Numbered from the stretch's first letter, positions 44,010 to 52,523 are shown. The stretch is 64,000 bases of DNA from JAICLK01 sp035478715 (GCA_035478715.1 DATIJK010000041.1:1-64000), one strand, 5' to 3'. Numbers and translations: made by a program. The notes: generated from the letters alone by a model not told the origin.

Positions 44010-46036
44010 TGAGTTCATCTAAAACCCAAGCGGAAGAGCGAATAGAGAAGCTTCGCATCCTGATAAGTGATTATCGATATCACTATCATGTATTGGATGA
44101 GTCTATCATGAGCGAGGCGGCGGCTGATTCGCTCAAACATGAACTCACGGAACTCGAAACGCAATTTCCCGATTTAATCACGCCGGACAGTCCATCGCAG
44201 CGTGTTGCGGGCGAACCGCTAAAGGGATTCAAGCAAGTCCGGCATAGTACGCGGATGCTCAGTCTGAATGACGTATTCAACCGTGACGAAGTAGTAGCGT
44301 GGATTGAACGGATGCAGAAACTTGCGCCAGAAGCAAAGCCGGAATTTTTCATCGATCTTAAACTGGACGGTTTTGCTTGCTCATTGATTTACCAGGACGG
44401 TAAATTCGTCCAGGCAGTAACACGCGGCGACAGTTTTGTCGGCGAAGACGTGACTATGAACGTCCGTACGATGGAAAGCGTGCCGCTTGAACTGCGGCCA
44501 AATAAAAAATACTCAGAATTTTTGAAAGGCCGGACAGAAATACGCGGCGAAGTCATAGTGTACAAAAAAGATTTCGAAGCGTTGAATAAAGCCCGTGAAG
44601 CCGAAGGTAAACCGGTTTTCGCAAACCCGCGGAATTTCGGAGCAGGCAGCATCCGGCAATTGGATCCAAAGCTGGCTGCCGAGCGGCCACTCAGGTTCCG
44701 CGCTTGGGATTTATTGCGCGACGACCCATCAGAAGTGCCGACAAATGAATTCGCTTATGATGCGATCATGCATTTAGGAATCGCATCTGGCAGTCAGTAC
44801 AAAGTTCTGAAAGATGTCGATGCAATCATGAAATTTGCCGACGAATGGGAGCAAAAACGCCATAAATTGCCTTATAACACCGATGGGTTAGTAATCAAAA
44901 TTAATGATAGGAATTTGTACGCTCAATTGGGGGTGGTGGGCAAGGCGCCACGGGCAGCTGTCGCATATAAATATGCTGCTGAAGAAGCTACGACTGTTGT
45001 CAGGGATATCGTAATAAGCATTGGACGCACAGGCGCAGCAACGCCAGTGGCCGTTTTTGAGCCGGTACAGGTCGCGGGTACAACCGTCCAACATGCCAGT
45101 TTGCACAATGCTGATGAAATCGCCCGAAAAGATATCCGTGTGGGCGATACGGTCATTATTTTCAAAGCTGGCGATATCATCCCGCAAGTATCGCGCGTAC
45201 TTGCTGAGCTACGTCCAAAATCTGCCAAAAAATTCGATATGGATGCGGAACTAAAAAGGCAGTACCCGGAACTAGAATTCGTGCGTCCCGAAGGCGAAGC
45301 CGTTTTCCGAGTAAAAGGCGCGACCGGCAAATTATTGTTAAAAGGCGCGTTGATCCATTTCGCATCGAAAGGGGCGCTAGATATCGATACGCTCGGTGAA
45401 AAGAATGTTGCCGCGCTTGTTGATGCAAAATTGGTGCACGACATGGCTGATATTTACGGTCTAAAAAAAGACCAGGTCTTAGAACTAGAACGGTTCGCTG
45501 AAGTGTCCGCACAGAAGCTGATAGACGGCATACAGGCAACGAAATCGCCCGAGTTACCGCGCTTTATCTACGGGCTTGGGATACGCCATGCCGGTTCGCA
45601 GACGGCCATTGATCTTGCAGAGCATTTCGGTTCGCTGGAAAAATTGAGCAAAGCCACGATGGATGAATTGCTCCAGGTCGACGGCATCGGCGAAACAGTG
45701 GCAGAGTCGATCCTGGCCTGGTTCGCAGACGAAGACAATCAGAAAATGCTGGAAAAATTCGAGAAATTCGGCGTTAACCCCCACTACGAGTCAAAGGCCC
45801 GCGGACCCCTTCACGGCAAAGCTTTCGTAATCACCGGCGGACTAGAACATGGCACCCGCGACGAATTCGCCAATAAGATCCGCGAACTCGGCGGTACATT
45901 CCAATCTAGTGTAGGTAAAGACACAAGCTATCTCGTGGTTGGCCAGAACGTCGGCGCCAGTAAACTCGCCAAAGCTGAAAAACTGGGAACCAAGCAGATT
46001 AGCGAACAAGACTTACTTTTGCTTTTGAAAAAATGA
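44009..46036 (+). CDS. ligA: NAD-dependent DNA ligase without a zinc finger
   Basis: 675 residues from the ATG at 44009; a frame from 43820 would add 63 unrelated residues overlapping the previous gene. Domains in order: Ia (YHYHVLDE), adenylation domain with nucleophile K118 in DLKLDG, OB fold (GRTGAATPVAVFEPV), a remnant zinc-finger region (about 402-450), helix-hairpin-helix (LPRFIYGLGIRHAG, VDGIGETVAESI) and BRCT (FVITGGLEHGTRDE). The zinc-finger region contains no Cys, and the whole protein has one Cys (124). The enzyme seals nicks in replication and repair. The downstream gene overlaps its stop. Confidence 0.96.
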   Translation: MSSSKTQAEERIEKLRILISDYRYHYHVLDESIMSEAAADSLKHELTELETQFPDLITPDSPSQRVAGEPLKGFKQVRHSTRMLSLNDVFNRDEVVAWIERMQKLAPEAKPEFFIDLKLDGFACSLIYQDGKFVQAVTRGDSFVGEDVTMNVRTMESVPLELRPNKKYSEFLKGRTEIRGEVIVYKKDFEALNKAREAEGKPVFANPRNFGAGSIRQLDPKLAAERPLRFRAWDLLRDDPSEVPTNEFAYDAIMHLGIASGSQYKVLKDVDAIMKFADEWEQKRHKLPYNTDGLVIKINDRNLYAQLGVVGKAPRAAVAYKYAAEEATTVVRDIVISIGRTGAATPVAVFEPVQVAGTTVQHASLHNADEIARKDIRVGDTVIIFKAGDIIPQVSRVLAELRPKSAKKFDMDAELKRQYPELEFVRPEGEAVFRVKGATGKLLLKGALIHFASKGALDIDTLGEKNVAALVDAKLVHDMADIYGLKKDQVLELERFAEVSAQKLIDGIQATKSPELPRFIYGLGIRHAGSQTAIDLAEHFGSLEKLSKATMDELLQVDGIGETVAESILAWFADEDNQKMLEKFEKFGVNPHYESKARGPLHGKAFVITGGLEHGTRDEFANKIRELGGTFQSSVGKDTSYLVVGQNVGASKLAKAEKLGTKQISEQDLLLLLKK

Positions 46037-46596
46037 TAAGCCATGAGCTAATAAGCAGGCGAGTCAATCCTGCAATTTCGGAATATATTGTAAATCTCTG
46101 GGGTCGGATAAGTTATGTATGGAGTTATGACACGGCTTGCCCTAAACCGGAATATCGTCCGATACCGCAGGATAGTTCATCGTCACTTGGCCAGTGCGGA
46201 CCGGCAAATTACATGCTCGCGAGAGGACTATCGTATAGATTTCCTGAAACGAATCCCAGGATGGTGATTTATGGGAAGGTTAGACTTGCAATAGGCGGTG
46301 TTGCTATAAGAGACCACGGTTGGGCATTGTTTGATGCCGGTGCGCAAAATGTGGTCGGGGATGTTGCCCTTGGACAACTCGATATGCCCGGTCAGCGTAG
46401 TTGGGACATCGTTTGTGTCATGCCTGAATCTGAACTTGCGGAAAAAGGAGTTTATTTTGAGGGCGGAAGGGAGTACTCACTCGATGAATTATGGGAGCAT
46501 TACAACACCGATCCATTGTGCCGAGAGTACGAATTTGCTGAGCGCATATGGTTACTGGAACATCGGTTAGTTGAAGAGTTTTCCATTCCCGTATAA
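46033..46596 (+). CDS. Hypothetical protein with possible Cys/His catalytic pair
   Basis: 187 residues; the ATG overlaps the ligA stop (ATGA), so translation is coupled to ligA. A conserved-looking Cys in LGQCGPANYML (about residue 55), a His in DHGWALF (about 96) and an Asp or Asn after it (VVGDVALGQLD) follow the spacing of papain-like or transglutaminase-like cysteine enzymes. No signal peptide is present. This is a structural guess; the family is not recognised. Confidence 0.6.
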   Translation: MISHELISRRVNPAISEYIVNLWGRISYVWSYDTACPKPEYRPIPQDSSSSLGQCGPANYMLARGLSYRFPETNPRMVIYGKVRLAIGGVAIRDHGWALFDAGAQNVVGDVALGQLDMPGQRSWDIVCVMPESELAEKGVYFEGGREYSLDELWEHYNTDPLCREYEFAERIWLLEHRLVEEFSIPV

Positions 46597-46606
46597 CATA
46601 AAAGAT

Positions 46607-47134
46607 ATGATAGATGACTTAAATAAAACTATCGACGAATATCGGTCAAAGTGGCAAAGTCTTGTCGAAGGGCGCAAAGATAAATCAAGGTTTGATTCGG
46701 CGATTGCCCAGGCGGCCGGCTGGAAAGCGGCGGACTTGGCGGATTTTGACAAATGTTTTGCGGAACTCCGCGGCAATTGCGAGCAGATGCATGTTGGCTG
46801 GTTGAACGACCGCTGGATCGCGATGATGGTACTAAGGGATACAAAATTAAACTGGGATATCCAAGTGATCAAACTGATGCAGCGCCGGCCGAACTCCACT
46901 GATGCCGTTGGTCTCGATCACATTGATTTTTATGCACCTGACTTTGGGGATGCTGATATAGAACAGGCAAAAGAATCCGATTTGAAAATAACTGACGAAG
47001 CCAACGGGTTTTGTAAATGGACTTCGATCTGGTTTGATGGCACAGAAGCGAAGATGCGGCGAGAAAGCGTGCTCGATGTTGCTATCGCCGAAATGCAAGA
47101 CGCCAATAAACGTATTTTGAACCTCAAAGTATGA
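46607..47134 (+). CDS. Hypothetical protein, VOC-like segment
   Basis: 175 residues from the ATG at 46607; TATAAC (46592-46597) predicts a start 3 bases upstream, whereas a start at 46571 would overlap the previous gene. A helical N-terminal half precedes DAVGLDHIDFYAPD (near 105), which resembles the first strand of vicinal-oxygen-chelate (glyoxalase-like) domains. Its last bases overlap the next gene by ATGA. Function unknown. Confidence 0.7.
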   Translation: MIDDLNKTIDEYRSKWQSLVEGRKDKSRFDSAIAQAAGWKAADLADFDKCFAELRGNCEQMHVGWLNDRWIAMMVLRDTKLNWDIQVIKLMQRRPNSTDAVGLDHIDFYAPDFGDADIEQAKESDLKITDEANGFCKWTSIWFDGTEAKMRRESVLDVAIAEMQDANKRILNLKV

Positions 47135-47676
47135 AAGATTTCGTACTGATCACCGGCAACCAGAATAAAGCCGATTATCTGGCTATGTGGCTTGGCATGC
47201 CGGTCAAGCACGAAAAACTTGATCTGGACGAAATCCAATCGCTCGATTTGCGGACGATCGCAGAAGATAAGGCACGGCGGGCATTTGATGCGGTCAATAA
47301 ACCAGTTCTAGTTGAAGATGTCGCACTTAGTTTTACAGCTTTGGGAAAATTACCGGGACCGTTGCTAAAGTGGTTTTTAGAAGATATCGGAACAGAAGGG
47401 CTTTGCAGTCTGGCGGATGGGCTCGAAAACCGGACTGCCCGGGCGTACATGATGTACGTGCTCTACGACGGGAATACGATGCATACGTTTGAAGGTACTA
47501 CAAATGGTTACGTCGCGGACACTCCTCGCGGCAGCAGAGGTTTCGGATTCGACCCTACATTCATACCTGAAGGTTGCGCCAAAACTTACGCCGAAATGAC
47601 CGATGACGAAGTCAAACCGTACAGTATCCGATATAAGGCCATCGAAAAACTCAGGGAATTTCTGCAAAATTCGTGA
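47131..47676 (+). CDS. HAM1/RdgB-family nucleoside triphosphate pyrophosphatase
   Basis: 181 residues. The family motifs are LITGNQNKADYL at the start (nucleotide binding), PVLVEDVALSFTALGKLPG (catalytic Glu-Asp) and GFGFDPTFIPEG...TYAEM. A SIRYKA segment replaces the usual SHR. It hydrolyses non-canonical purine triphosphates such as ITP, dITP and XTP to monophosphates and so keeps them out of DNA. The gene overlaps its upstream neighbour by four bases. Confidence 0.93.
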   Translation: MKDFVLITGNQNKADYLAMWLGMPVKHEKLDLDEIQSLDLRTIAEDKARRAFDAVNKPVLVEDVALSFTALGKLPGPLLKWFLEDIGTEGLCSLADGLENRTARAYMMYVLYDGNTMHTFEGTTNGYVADTPRGSRGFGFDPTFIPEGCAKTYAEMTDDEVKPYSIRYKAIEKLREFLQNS

Positions 47677-47693
47677 CCAATCTGTCACGCATC

Positions 47694-47702
47694 TGGTATC
47701 CT
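47694..47702 (+). promoter_or_regulatory. Extended -10-like element before the EEP gene
   Basis: TGGTATCCT; predicted start about 6 bases before the ATG at 47715. Confidence 0.35.
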
Positions 47703-47714
47703 TAAATCCATACT

Positions 47715-48617
47715 ATGACTATAAAAATTGCGAGTTACAACCTGTGGAAAGGGGCAGAAAATACCTATTTCCGGCTTATTGATTTTATCAAGGAAGAGCA
47801 GTTTGATGTACTCTGTTTGCAGGAATTGAACGGTTGGCAATCTGACGACTTGGCTAAAGTAAAGGATTTCGCTGACCGTGCGGTATTTGACTCTTACACA
47901 TTTTGCAACAGCAATAGCGAATACAAATTGGCGGCATTCAGCAATTTGCCGGTGACGTTCCATAACGTGTACGTCGAGGGTTTCTGGCACGGTGTCATCG
48001 AAATGCACGTAAAAGCCGGAGATTTTGAATTTTCAATCGTGAATCTGCACCTCGATCCATACAAAGAAGAACCCCGCATGGGTGAGATCCATCGGATGCT
48101 TGAGCTAATTGATACCGACAAACCGCGTATCATCACCGGCGACTTTAACAGCGTCAGCCGCAAAGACAATTATCCGCCCGAATTCCTGTCGGAACTGCAA
48201 AAACGTAAGTTCTATAAATTCGGCATGAACGAACTCGATTTTGGTGTGACCGATTTACTCGAATCGAAGGGTTATATTGATGCGGCAGCTCAGATCGGCA
48301 ACAAAGACACGACCGTTCCGTCGCCATACGGCGAAAATTATGCCAAAGACGAGGTCGCCGCAACTGAGGCACCTGCAAGGATCGATTACTTTTTCGTTAG
48401 CGAAGAGCTGGTGCCTATGGTCAAAGGATATGAAGTCGTAAAGAATCACGATACGGACCGGCTGTCGGATCATTATCCCATCGTATTGACGCTTGAATTT
48501 GCGGATTCCGAAGGAAAATCTAGTACTCAAGCAGAAAAATCAGACGCAACAGAAATTCCAAAAAAATCTGAACCAATTGAATCAGATGATGGAACAATTG
48601 AAATAAAATTACATTGA
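47715..48617 (+). CDS. Endonuclease/exonuclease/phosphatase (EEP) family protein
   Basis: 300 residues. EEP-fold motifs: ASYNLWKG at the start, VLCLQELNGW with the metal Glu, NLHLDPY, IITGDFNSV with the catalytic Asp/Asn, RIDYFFVSE, and SDHYPIVL with the catalytic His near 255. The C-terminal 35 residues are Ser/Glu/Lys-rich and probably flexible. Substrates in this superfamily include DNA, sphingomyelin and inositol phosphates; there is no signal peptide, so it is probably cytoplasmic. Assignment within the family is open. Confidence 0.92.
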   Translation: MTIKIASYNLWKGAENTYFRLIDFIKEEQFDVLCLQELNGWQSDDLAKVKDFADRAVFDSYTFCNSNSEYKLAAFSNLPVTFHNVYVEGFWHGVIEMHVKAGDFEFSIVNLHLDPYKEEPRMGEIHRMLELIDTDKPRIITGDFNSVSRKDNYPPEFLSELQKRKFYKFGMNELDFGVTDLLESKGYIDAAAQIGNKDTTVPSPYGENYAKDEVAATEAPARIDYFFVSEELVPMVKGYEVVKNHDTDRLSDHYPIVLTLEFADSEGKSSTQAEKSDATEIPKKSEPIESDDGTIEIKLH

Positions 48618-48618
48618 C

Positions 48619-48647
48619 TTGACAGTTATTAAAAAACCGTTTATGCT
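48619..48647 (+). promoter_or_regulatory. Promoter for a candidate structured RNA
   Basis: Consensus -35 TTGACA (48619-48624), 17-base spacer and TATGCT (48642-48647); the predicted start is near 48654. It lies right after the EEP stop and well upstream of corA, which has its own promoter. Confidence 0.6.
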
Positions 48648-48653
48648 TTAGAT

Positions 48654-48772
48654 AATTCGTGCGCACGCGGCGCGTGAAACAAACATTTTCCAAAAATTAA
48701 ATGGGTGGCACTCGCCGCAGGGTGAGCGCGCACGACTACTATCGGGCGGCAAATATTCCGCCCGATATTATT
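48654..48772 (+). ncRNA. Candidate small structured RNA
   Basis: About 119 bases of GC-rich, self-complementary sequence in an otherwise AT-leaning gap. The outer stem CGTGCGC pairs with GCGCACG, the inner stem GCGGCG with CGCCGC, around an A-rich loop. A 9-bp hairpin ATCGGGCGG/CCGCCCGAT (48741-48766) then ends the unit. The promoter directly upstream supports an independent transcript. It does not match 6S, SRP, tmRNA or the riboswitch consensuses I know. The next gene is corA, but corA has a separate promoter. Confidence 0.5.
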
Positions 48773-48806
48773 ATCAGCAGTTTTGCCATCGCTATTACTT
48801 GCAGAG

Positions 48807-48812
48807 TACAAT
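48807..48812 (+). promoter_or_regulatory. corA -10 element
   Basis: TACAAT; the predicted start near 48819 is followed by GAGG and 8 bases to the ATG at 48834. Confidence 0.5.
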
Positions 48813-48833
48813 GGCACCAACGAGGACCAGAAA

Positions 48834-49763
48834 ATGATAAAAAACTATTACAAAAGTCTCCGGACGGATAGTGTCCAGGAATTGCAGCAAGCGAAGCGCG
48901 GATCGTGGGTATACGCCGAAGCACCTACAGGCGAAGAATTGGCTGAACTCAGCGAACAATACGGGTTGGACCTTGGAAATCTGCAAGACGCGATGGATGT
49001 CGACGAAATGCCGCGGTTGGATAAAGAAGACGGCCACAGCTATATTTTCGTGCGATTCGCTTATAAAGATTCGAATGACGAATTAGATACTGCGCCGCTA
49101 TTGATCGTATTCGCGGGCGAAATCGTTTTTACGATCGTGCCGGTACGATTACCGGTGATTGAAAAATTTTTAAACGGCAAAATAGATTTTGCATCAACGC
49201 AGCGCACGAAATTGATTTTGCAGTTGTTGCAAGAGATCGTCGAACAATACGACAATTACATTTCACGCACCAGCAAACGCATCAAATATATCCGGTCACG
49301 GTTACGCGATCATGGCATCAGTAACAAGGATTTTGCCGATTTTGTGATGATAGAAGATGAACTGAACGAATTCCTCGGCGCTCTCCAGCCAAATAACTCT
49401 ACGCTTCGCCGATTACTCATTGGCCGCCACATACCGCTGTTCGAAGAAGATCAGGATATCGTTGAAGATCTGATGTTGAACAACGAACAATCTATCGAAA
49501 CATGCAATTCCAACATCAAATCGATCATAAACATCCGCGAAGCATATACTTCGATCAGCACAAACAATCTGAATCAAACCATTAAAATCTTAACGATCGC
49601 CACCGTTGTTATCGCACTGCCGAATTTATTTTATGGTATGTATGGCATGAACGTCCCGCTGCCGCTTCAGCATGAACCTTGGGCATATTGGGTTGTGTTA
49701 TCAGTAACAGTTTGCGTACCGCTGATCGGGCTATGGTATGCCCACAAACGTAAAATCATTTAA
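48834..49763 (+). CDS. corA: CorA-type magnesium transporter
   Basis: 309 residues from the ATG at 48834, which has GAGG 8 bases upstream; a TTG start at 48783 is less likely. A large cytoplasmic funnel domain (about 1-245) is followed by two membrane helices near the C-terminus. The selectivity signature YGMYGMN sits between them (about residues 265-271), and the C-terminus is basic (HKRKII). It is a homopentameric Mg2+ (possibly Co2+ or Ni2+) channel. It ends 47 bases before tRNA-Ala(GGC). Confidence 0.95.
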   Translation: MIKNYYKSLRTDSVQELQQAKRGSWVYAEAPTGEELAELSEQYGLDLGNLQDAMDVDEMPRLDKEDGHSYIFVRFAYKDSNDELDTAPLLIVFAGEIVFTIVPVRLPVIEKFLNGKIDFASTQRTKLILQLLQEIVEQYDNYISRTSKRIKYIRSRLRDHGISNKDFADFVMIEDELNEFLGALQPNNSTLRRLLIGRHIPLFEEDQDIVEDLMLNNEQSIETCNSNIKSIINIREAYTSISTNNLNQTIKILTIATVVIALPNLFYGMYGMNVPLPLQHEPWAYWVVLSVTVCVPLIGLWYAHKRKII

Positions 49764-49810
49764 CGCTTTAAAATAAGATAATTTTTTGTTAGAATTACCC
49801 GAGTTCACAT

Positions 49811-49887
49811 GGGGCATTAGCTCAGTTGGCTAGAGCGCTTCAATGGCATTGAAGAGGCCATCGGTTCAAGTCCGATATGCTCCACCA
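49811..49887 (+). tRNA. tRNA-Ala (anticodon GGC)
   Basis: 77 bases with encoded CCA. Acceptor GGGGCAT/ATGCTCC (one G-T pair). The anticodon stem CTTCA/TGAAG encloses ATGGCAT, anticodon GGC, decoding GCC and GCU. T-arm ATCGG TTCAAGT CCGAT. A 14-base copy of the 3' end lies at 52173-52186. Confidence 0.97.
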
Positions 49888-50037
49888 TTTGAAATATCCG
49901 ATGCGAAAAGTTCGAGGATTTGCTTACTCGGACTTTTTCTTTATTACAAACCAGCATTTTCTATTAGAGTACTGCAATGCGGTGTGGAACCATTCTCATT
50001 AATAAGTTGTCGAATAATTTACCTGCGAAGCGAGGTA

Positions 50038-50766
50038 TTAAAGTGCCACGGGACGGTTTTTCTGGTAGAAGGTACAGCCGGTTCCAGAGCCCGAAAAATA
50101 AAGGAAAAATATCGAGGTGCGGGTATTTGGTACACACATCCACCTGCCTTGAACCCCAACACCGCCATTCGGGTTATCAGACCAGAAAACATTTACCAGC
50201 TGAAACCGACCAGTACTGGACAGCGGTGATCCTATGGCTATAAATTGTGTTCCAGTCGCTCCGTGTTGGCCGCCGTTATCGGGACACCAAGTCAAATCGG
50301 CCGCCGAGTTAGCGTCCTGGTCACCCACACAGAGCGGATTGGCAACACCCGCCTGTTCGATTTTTAAAATCCACCTGCTATAGTTACCGTGGTTTAATCT
50401 ATAAGTTGTAAATGGACACATTTTTCCCCCATTTTCGCCATTTCTTCCATCGGTAACATGTCCATGATTACAATGATCCGTCATAAACGCATACTTAAAG
50501 TTGTTATTAATGTCATCCGCTTTGTAGCCGATAATAGGTGTGGTACCTGGTTGAAAACCACCACCTTTGCGATTTAGGCATATCGATGTTGATTCCACCG
50601 TACATATTTGATTAACAGGTTCGGCTGCCGTGTTGTATGTGTGTTGTATTTTCGGAACGATCAAAGCAATCAGGGCAACGCCGGTTGCTACTGCCAAAAT
50701 CAGATAATGCTGTTTAGCAAATGCAATCCGAGATCTGGATTTTCGCTTTGTACGGCTAGCTTTCAT
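50038..50766 (-). CDS. Secreted Cys-rich protein, unrecognised
   Basis: 242 residues. A very basic tail (MKASRTKRKSRSR) and a membrane helix (about 20-38) lead to an exported region with nine or so Cys, many Gly/Asn and Trp residues. Segments such as CLNRKGGGF and CVGDQDANS might belong to a beta-trefoil-like fold, but this is weak. TATAAT upstream predicts a leader of about 7 bases. It lies inside the tRNA-Ala-bounded segment. It shares only the general secretion architecture with other surface proteins here. Confidence 0.7.
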   Translation of the reverse strand: MKASRTKRKSRSRIAFAKQHYLILAVATGVALIALIVPKIQHTYNTAAEPVNQICTVESTSICLNRKGGGFQPGTTPIIGYKADDINNNFKYAFMTDHCNHGHVTDGRNGENGGKMCPFTTYRLNHGNYSRWILKIEQAGVANPLCVGDQDANSAADLTWCPDNGGQHGATGTQFIAIGSPLSSTGRFQLVNVFWSDNPNGGVGVQGRWMCVPNTRTSIFFLYFSGSGTGCTFYQKNRPVAL

Positions 50767-50854
50767 GCCTTCAGCTTACATTATACTTATGCTTAATGTA
50801 AAAAGTTTATAGAAATTGTAATCTTGAAAAGTTGTCATTTTAGTAAATATATAT

Positions 50855-50860
50855 TATAAT
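50855..50860 (+). promoter_or_regulatory. -10 element of the gene at 50867
   Basis: TATAAT; the predicted start is at 50867, the first base of the ATG. Confidence 0.6.
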
Positions 50861-50866
50861 AAACTT

Positions 50867-51439
50867 ATGAGTAGCCGTATCATTCCTGGCACGGTGGAGA
50901 TTGCGGATAGGTTCACCGACAAACCTTTCGAAGCCCTAATTATCAATCAAGAAACAACCGAACCAAACCCGGTACGCCTCTTTGCCGCGATTCAACTTGC
51001 CGAATCTACACATCATCAAATCGATAGGGGCAGACGGCTGGTACTTTCTGGGCTTCCTGCGGCTATTATGGCCTACCCCGGTGAGGTTGCCGGCATCTTT
51101 CCTGTCCAAATTACAGCCGAAATGGCCAGACAAAATTTAGTTGATGCAATGAGCCGCGGTGCAGTTGCGATATCCCATGCCGTTATCGTCGAACTAATGG
51201 GCATACCAGAATCGGATGAAACCAACTTCACCTGGACAACAATTGGCGAAAGCCGGGTCAAGATCACCGGGCAGGATCTTCAAGACTACGTCGTAGACAA
51301 AGCTAGAGAAGTCATTATTTTCGACAACGGTGAGATCGGGAAAATTACGATCCCCAACAGACACGCCGACGAAAATTCAATAGAAGCCCTCCTACCGTAT
51401 AACGGCCAATTCGAAGTAGTTGCAACAATTAGATTTTAA
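50867..51439 (+). CDS. Hypothetical protein
   Basis: 190 residues beginning MSSRIIPGTV. Soluble and acidic, with no signal peptide or membrane helix, and no recognised motif. The composition alternates beta-like (TWTTIGESRVKITG) and helical segments. It lies within the tRNA-Ala-bounded segment and is leaderless by its -10 position. Confidence 0.65.
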   Translation: MSSRIIPGTVEIADRFTDKPFEALIINQETTEPNPVRLFAAIQLAESTHHQIDRGRRLVLSGLPAAIMAYPGEVAGIFPVQITAEMARQNLVDAMSRGAVAISHAVIVELMGIPESDETNFTWTTIGESRVKITGQDLQDYVVDKAREVIIFDNGEIGKITIPNRHADENSIEALLPYNGQFEVVATIRF

Positions 51440-51560
51440 AACCACTAATAGCTATCCGTTGAGAAATGTCCGGCGGGGACGAGAGTGGAGCGGAAGTAAC
51501 TATGTTATTTTAGATTAATCAACACATACGTATGTTATGACAAAGTATCATATAATATTG

Positions 51561-51566
51561 TATAAT
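51561..51566 (+). promoter_or_regulatory. -10 element of the gene at 51574
   Basis: TATAAT; predicted start 51573. A second TATAAT at 51551-51556 may be an alternative. Confidence 0.6.
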
Positions 51567-51573
51567 ATATTTT

Positions 51574-52122
51574 ATGAAATCTCTGTCTGAAGCTTCTGAG
51601 GCTTTAAGGTATAACCCTTTAGATCGTATTGTTGATGAGGAAAGAAATGCTGCGGTCACGCTTCTTACCGACTTCGTATTACAGACGCTCAATTACGATC
51701 CAAGACTCACGCCGCCAATGCCTGTTAAGGGCACTCACGATTTTATTAGATCGCTGCATGTTGTACGAAAAAGGGCACTTGTAACGGACTTTCATGCTGG
51801 AAGTCTAAGTTTTGAATTGGCAGCATCCGGAGAGCAATGCCCGGACACGCAATTGGTGTTTCGTATTGATGATGAACCTGAAAAAGCCAGGAACTACAGA
51901 GCCAATTTTGGAGTATATCAGCGACCCGGGGATGGTCAGAGGATTGTAGGACAAGCATTTAACAGGAACGGAATGCCCGATATAATCGGCATGGATGACC
52001 TCCAAGTCATAACGATGGAAATAGATGAGTTGGTGGCAGCTGCTCGAGCCGGGGTAAATGATTTACGAATAATGTCCGCTGCAGAGTGTCTAGAGTTTTT
52101 TGAGGCTGAAGCCGATCTGTAG
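51574..52122 (+). CDS. Hypothetical protein
   Basis: 182 residues beginning MKSLSEASEA. Soluble and acidic; a helical N-terminus (about 1-45) is followed by a mostly beta-rich region (about 60-150). No family recognised. It is the last gene before the second copy of the tRNA-Ala 3' end. Confidence 0.65.
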   Translation: MKSLSEASEALRYNPLDRIVDEERNAAVTLLTDFVLQTLNYDPRLTPPMPVKGTHDFIRSLHVVRKRALVTDFHAGSLSFELAASGEQCPDTQLVFRIDDEPEKARNYRANFGVYQRPGDGQRIVGQAFNRNGMPDIIGMDDLQVITMEIDELVAAARAGVNDLRIMSAAECLEFFEAEADL

Positions 52123-52203
52123 TCAACTTACTTATTTTAGACACTTTAGTGCAAAGTTCTAAAAACGTTAATTATGCTCCACCATTACGCTTATGATTAT
52201 TTT

Positions 52204-52212
52204 TGATATAAT
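52204..52212 (+). promoter_or_regulatory. Extended -10 of the gene at 52221
   Basis: TGATATAAT; predicted start 52219, two bases before the GTG start. Confidence 0.6.
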
Positions 52213-52220
52213 TTTGAGCA

Positions 52221-52523
52221 GTGAACAATTCGGGTATTAAACGACACTTGACGCTCATCGGCAGTATTGTAGCATTCGTAGTCACAACCTATTTTTCAGC
52301 CTTGCCGTCATCAAATATAAGAACTGATTTATTCATCATTGAAATCGGTTATTTTTTTGCAGGATTGCTTTTGGCCAATTATATTTCAGGCTTTATGAAA
52401 TCACATAATCCAAAGTCTAGTTCAATGAATTTCTGGCTCATGACCGGCATAACGGTGGGTGCTTTCATACTGTTTAACGTCGTTGCGTTTATTTACGCAT
52501 TGTTTACGCAACCCTTCTTTTAA
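52221..52523 (+). CDS. Small membrane protein
   Basis: 100 residues from a GTG fixed by the promoter position. Three hydrophobic helices at about 10-28, 35-55 and 72-95, with short polar loops. Family unknown. It lies just outside the second tRNA-Ala-end copy and converges on the GH16 gene. Confidence 0.7.
   Translation: MNNSGIKRHLTLIGSIVAFVVTTYFSALPSSNIRTDLFIIEIGYFFAGLLLANYISGFMKSHNPKSSSMNFWLMTGITVGAFILFNVVAFIYALFTQPFF

Larger units (their letters stand above)
49876..52186. mobile_element. Possible tRNA-Ala-bounded island
   Basis: TATGCTCCACCATT at the end of tRNA-Ala(GGC) (49876-49889) recurs at 52173-52186. The 2.3 kb between holds a secreted Cys-rich gene and two unrecognised ORFs, but no integrase or transposase. 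This looks like the remnant of an element that integrated at the tRNA 3' end. With only 14 matching bases, chance or a decayed tRNA copy is possible. Confidence 0.4.

Noticed and set aside
48654..48833. Mg2+ riboswitch (M-box or ykoK type) in front of corA
   Set aside because: corA has its own -10 (48807) and ribosome-binding site downstream of the structure, and I find no M-box conserved segments.
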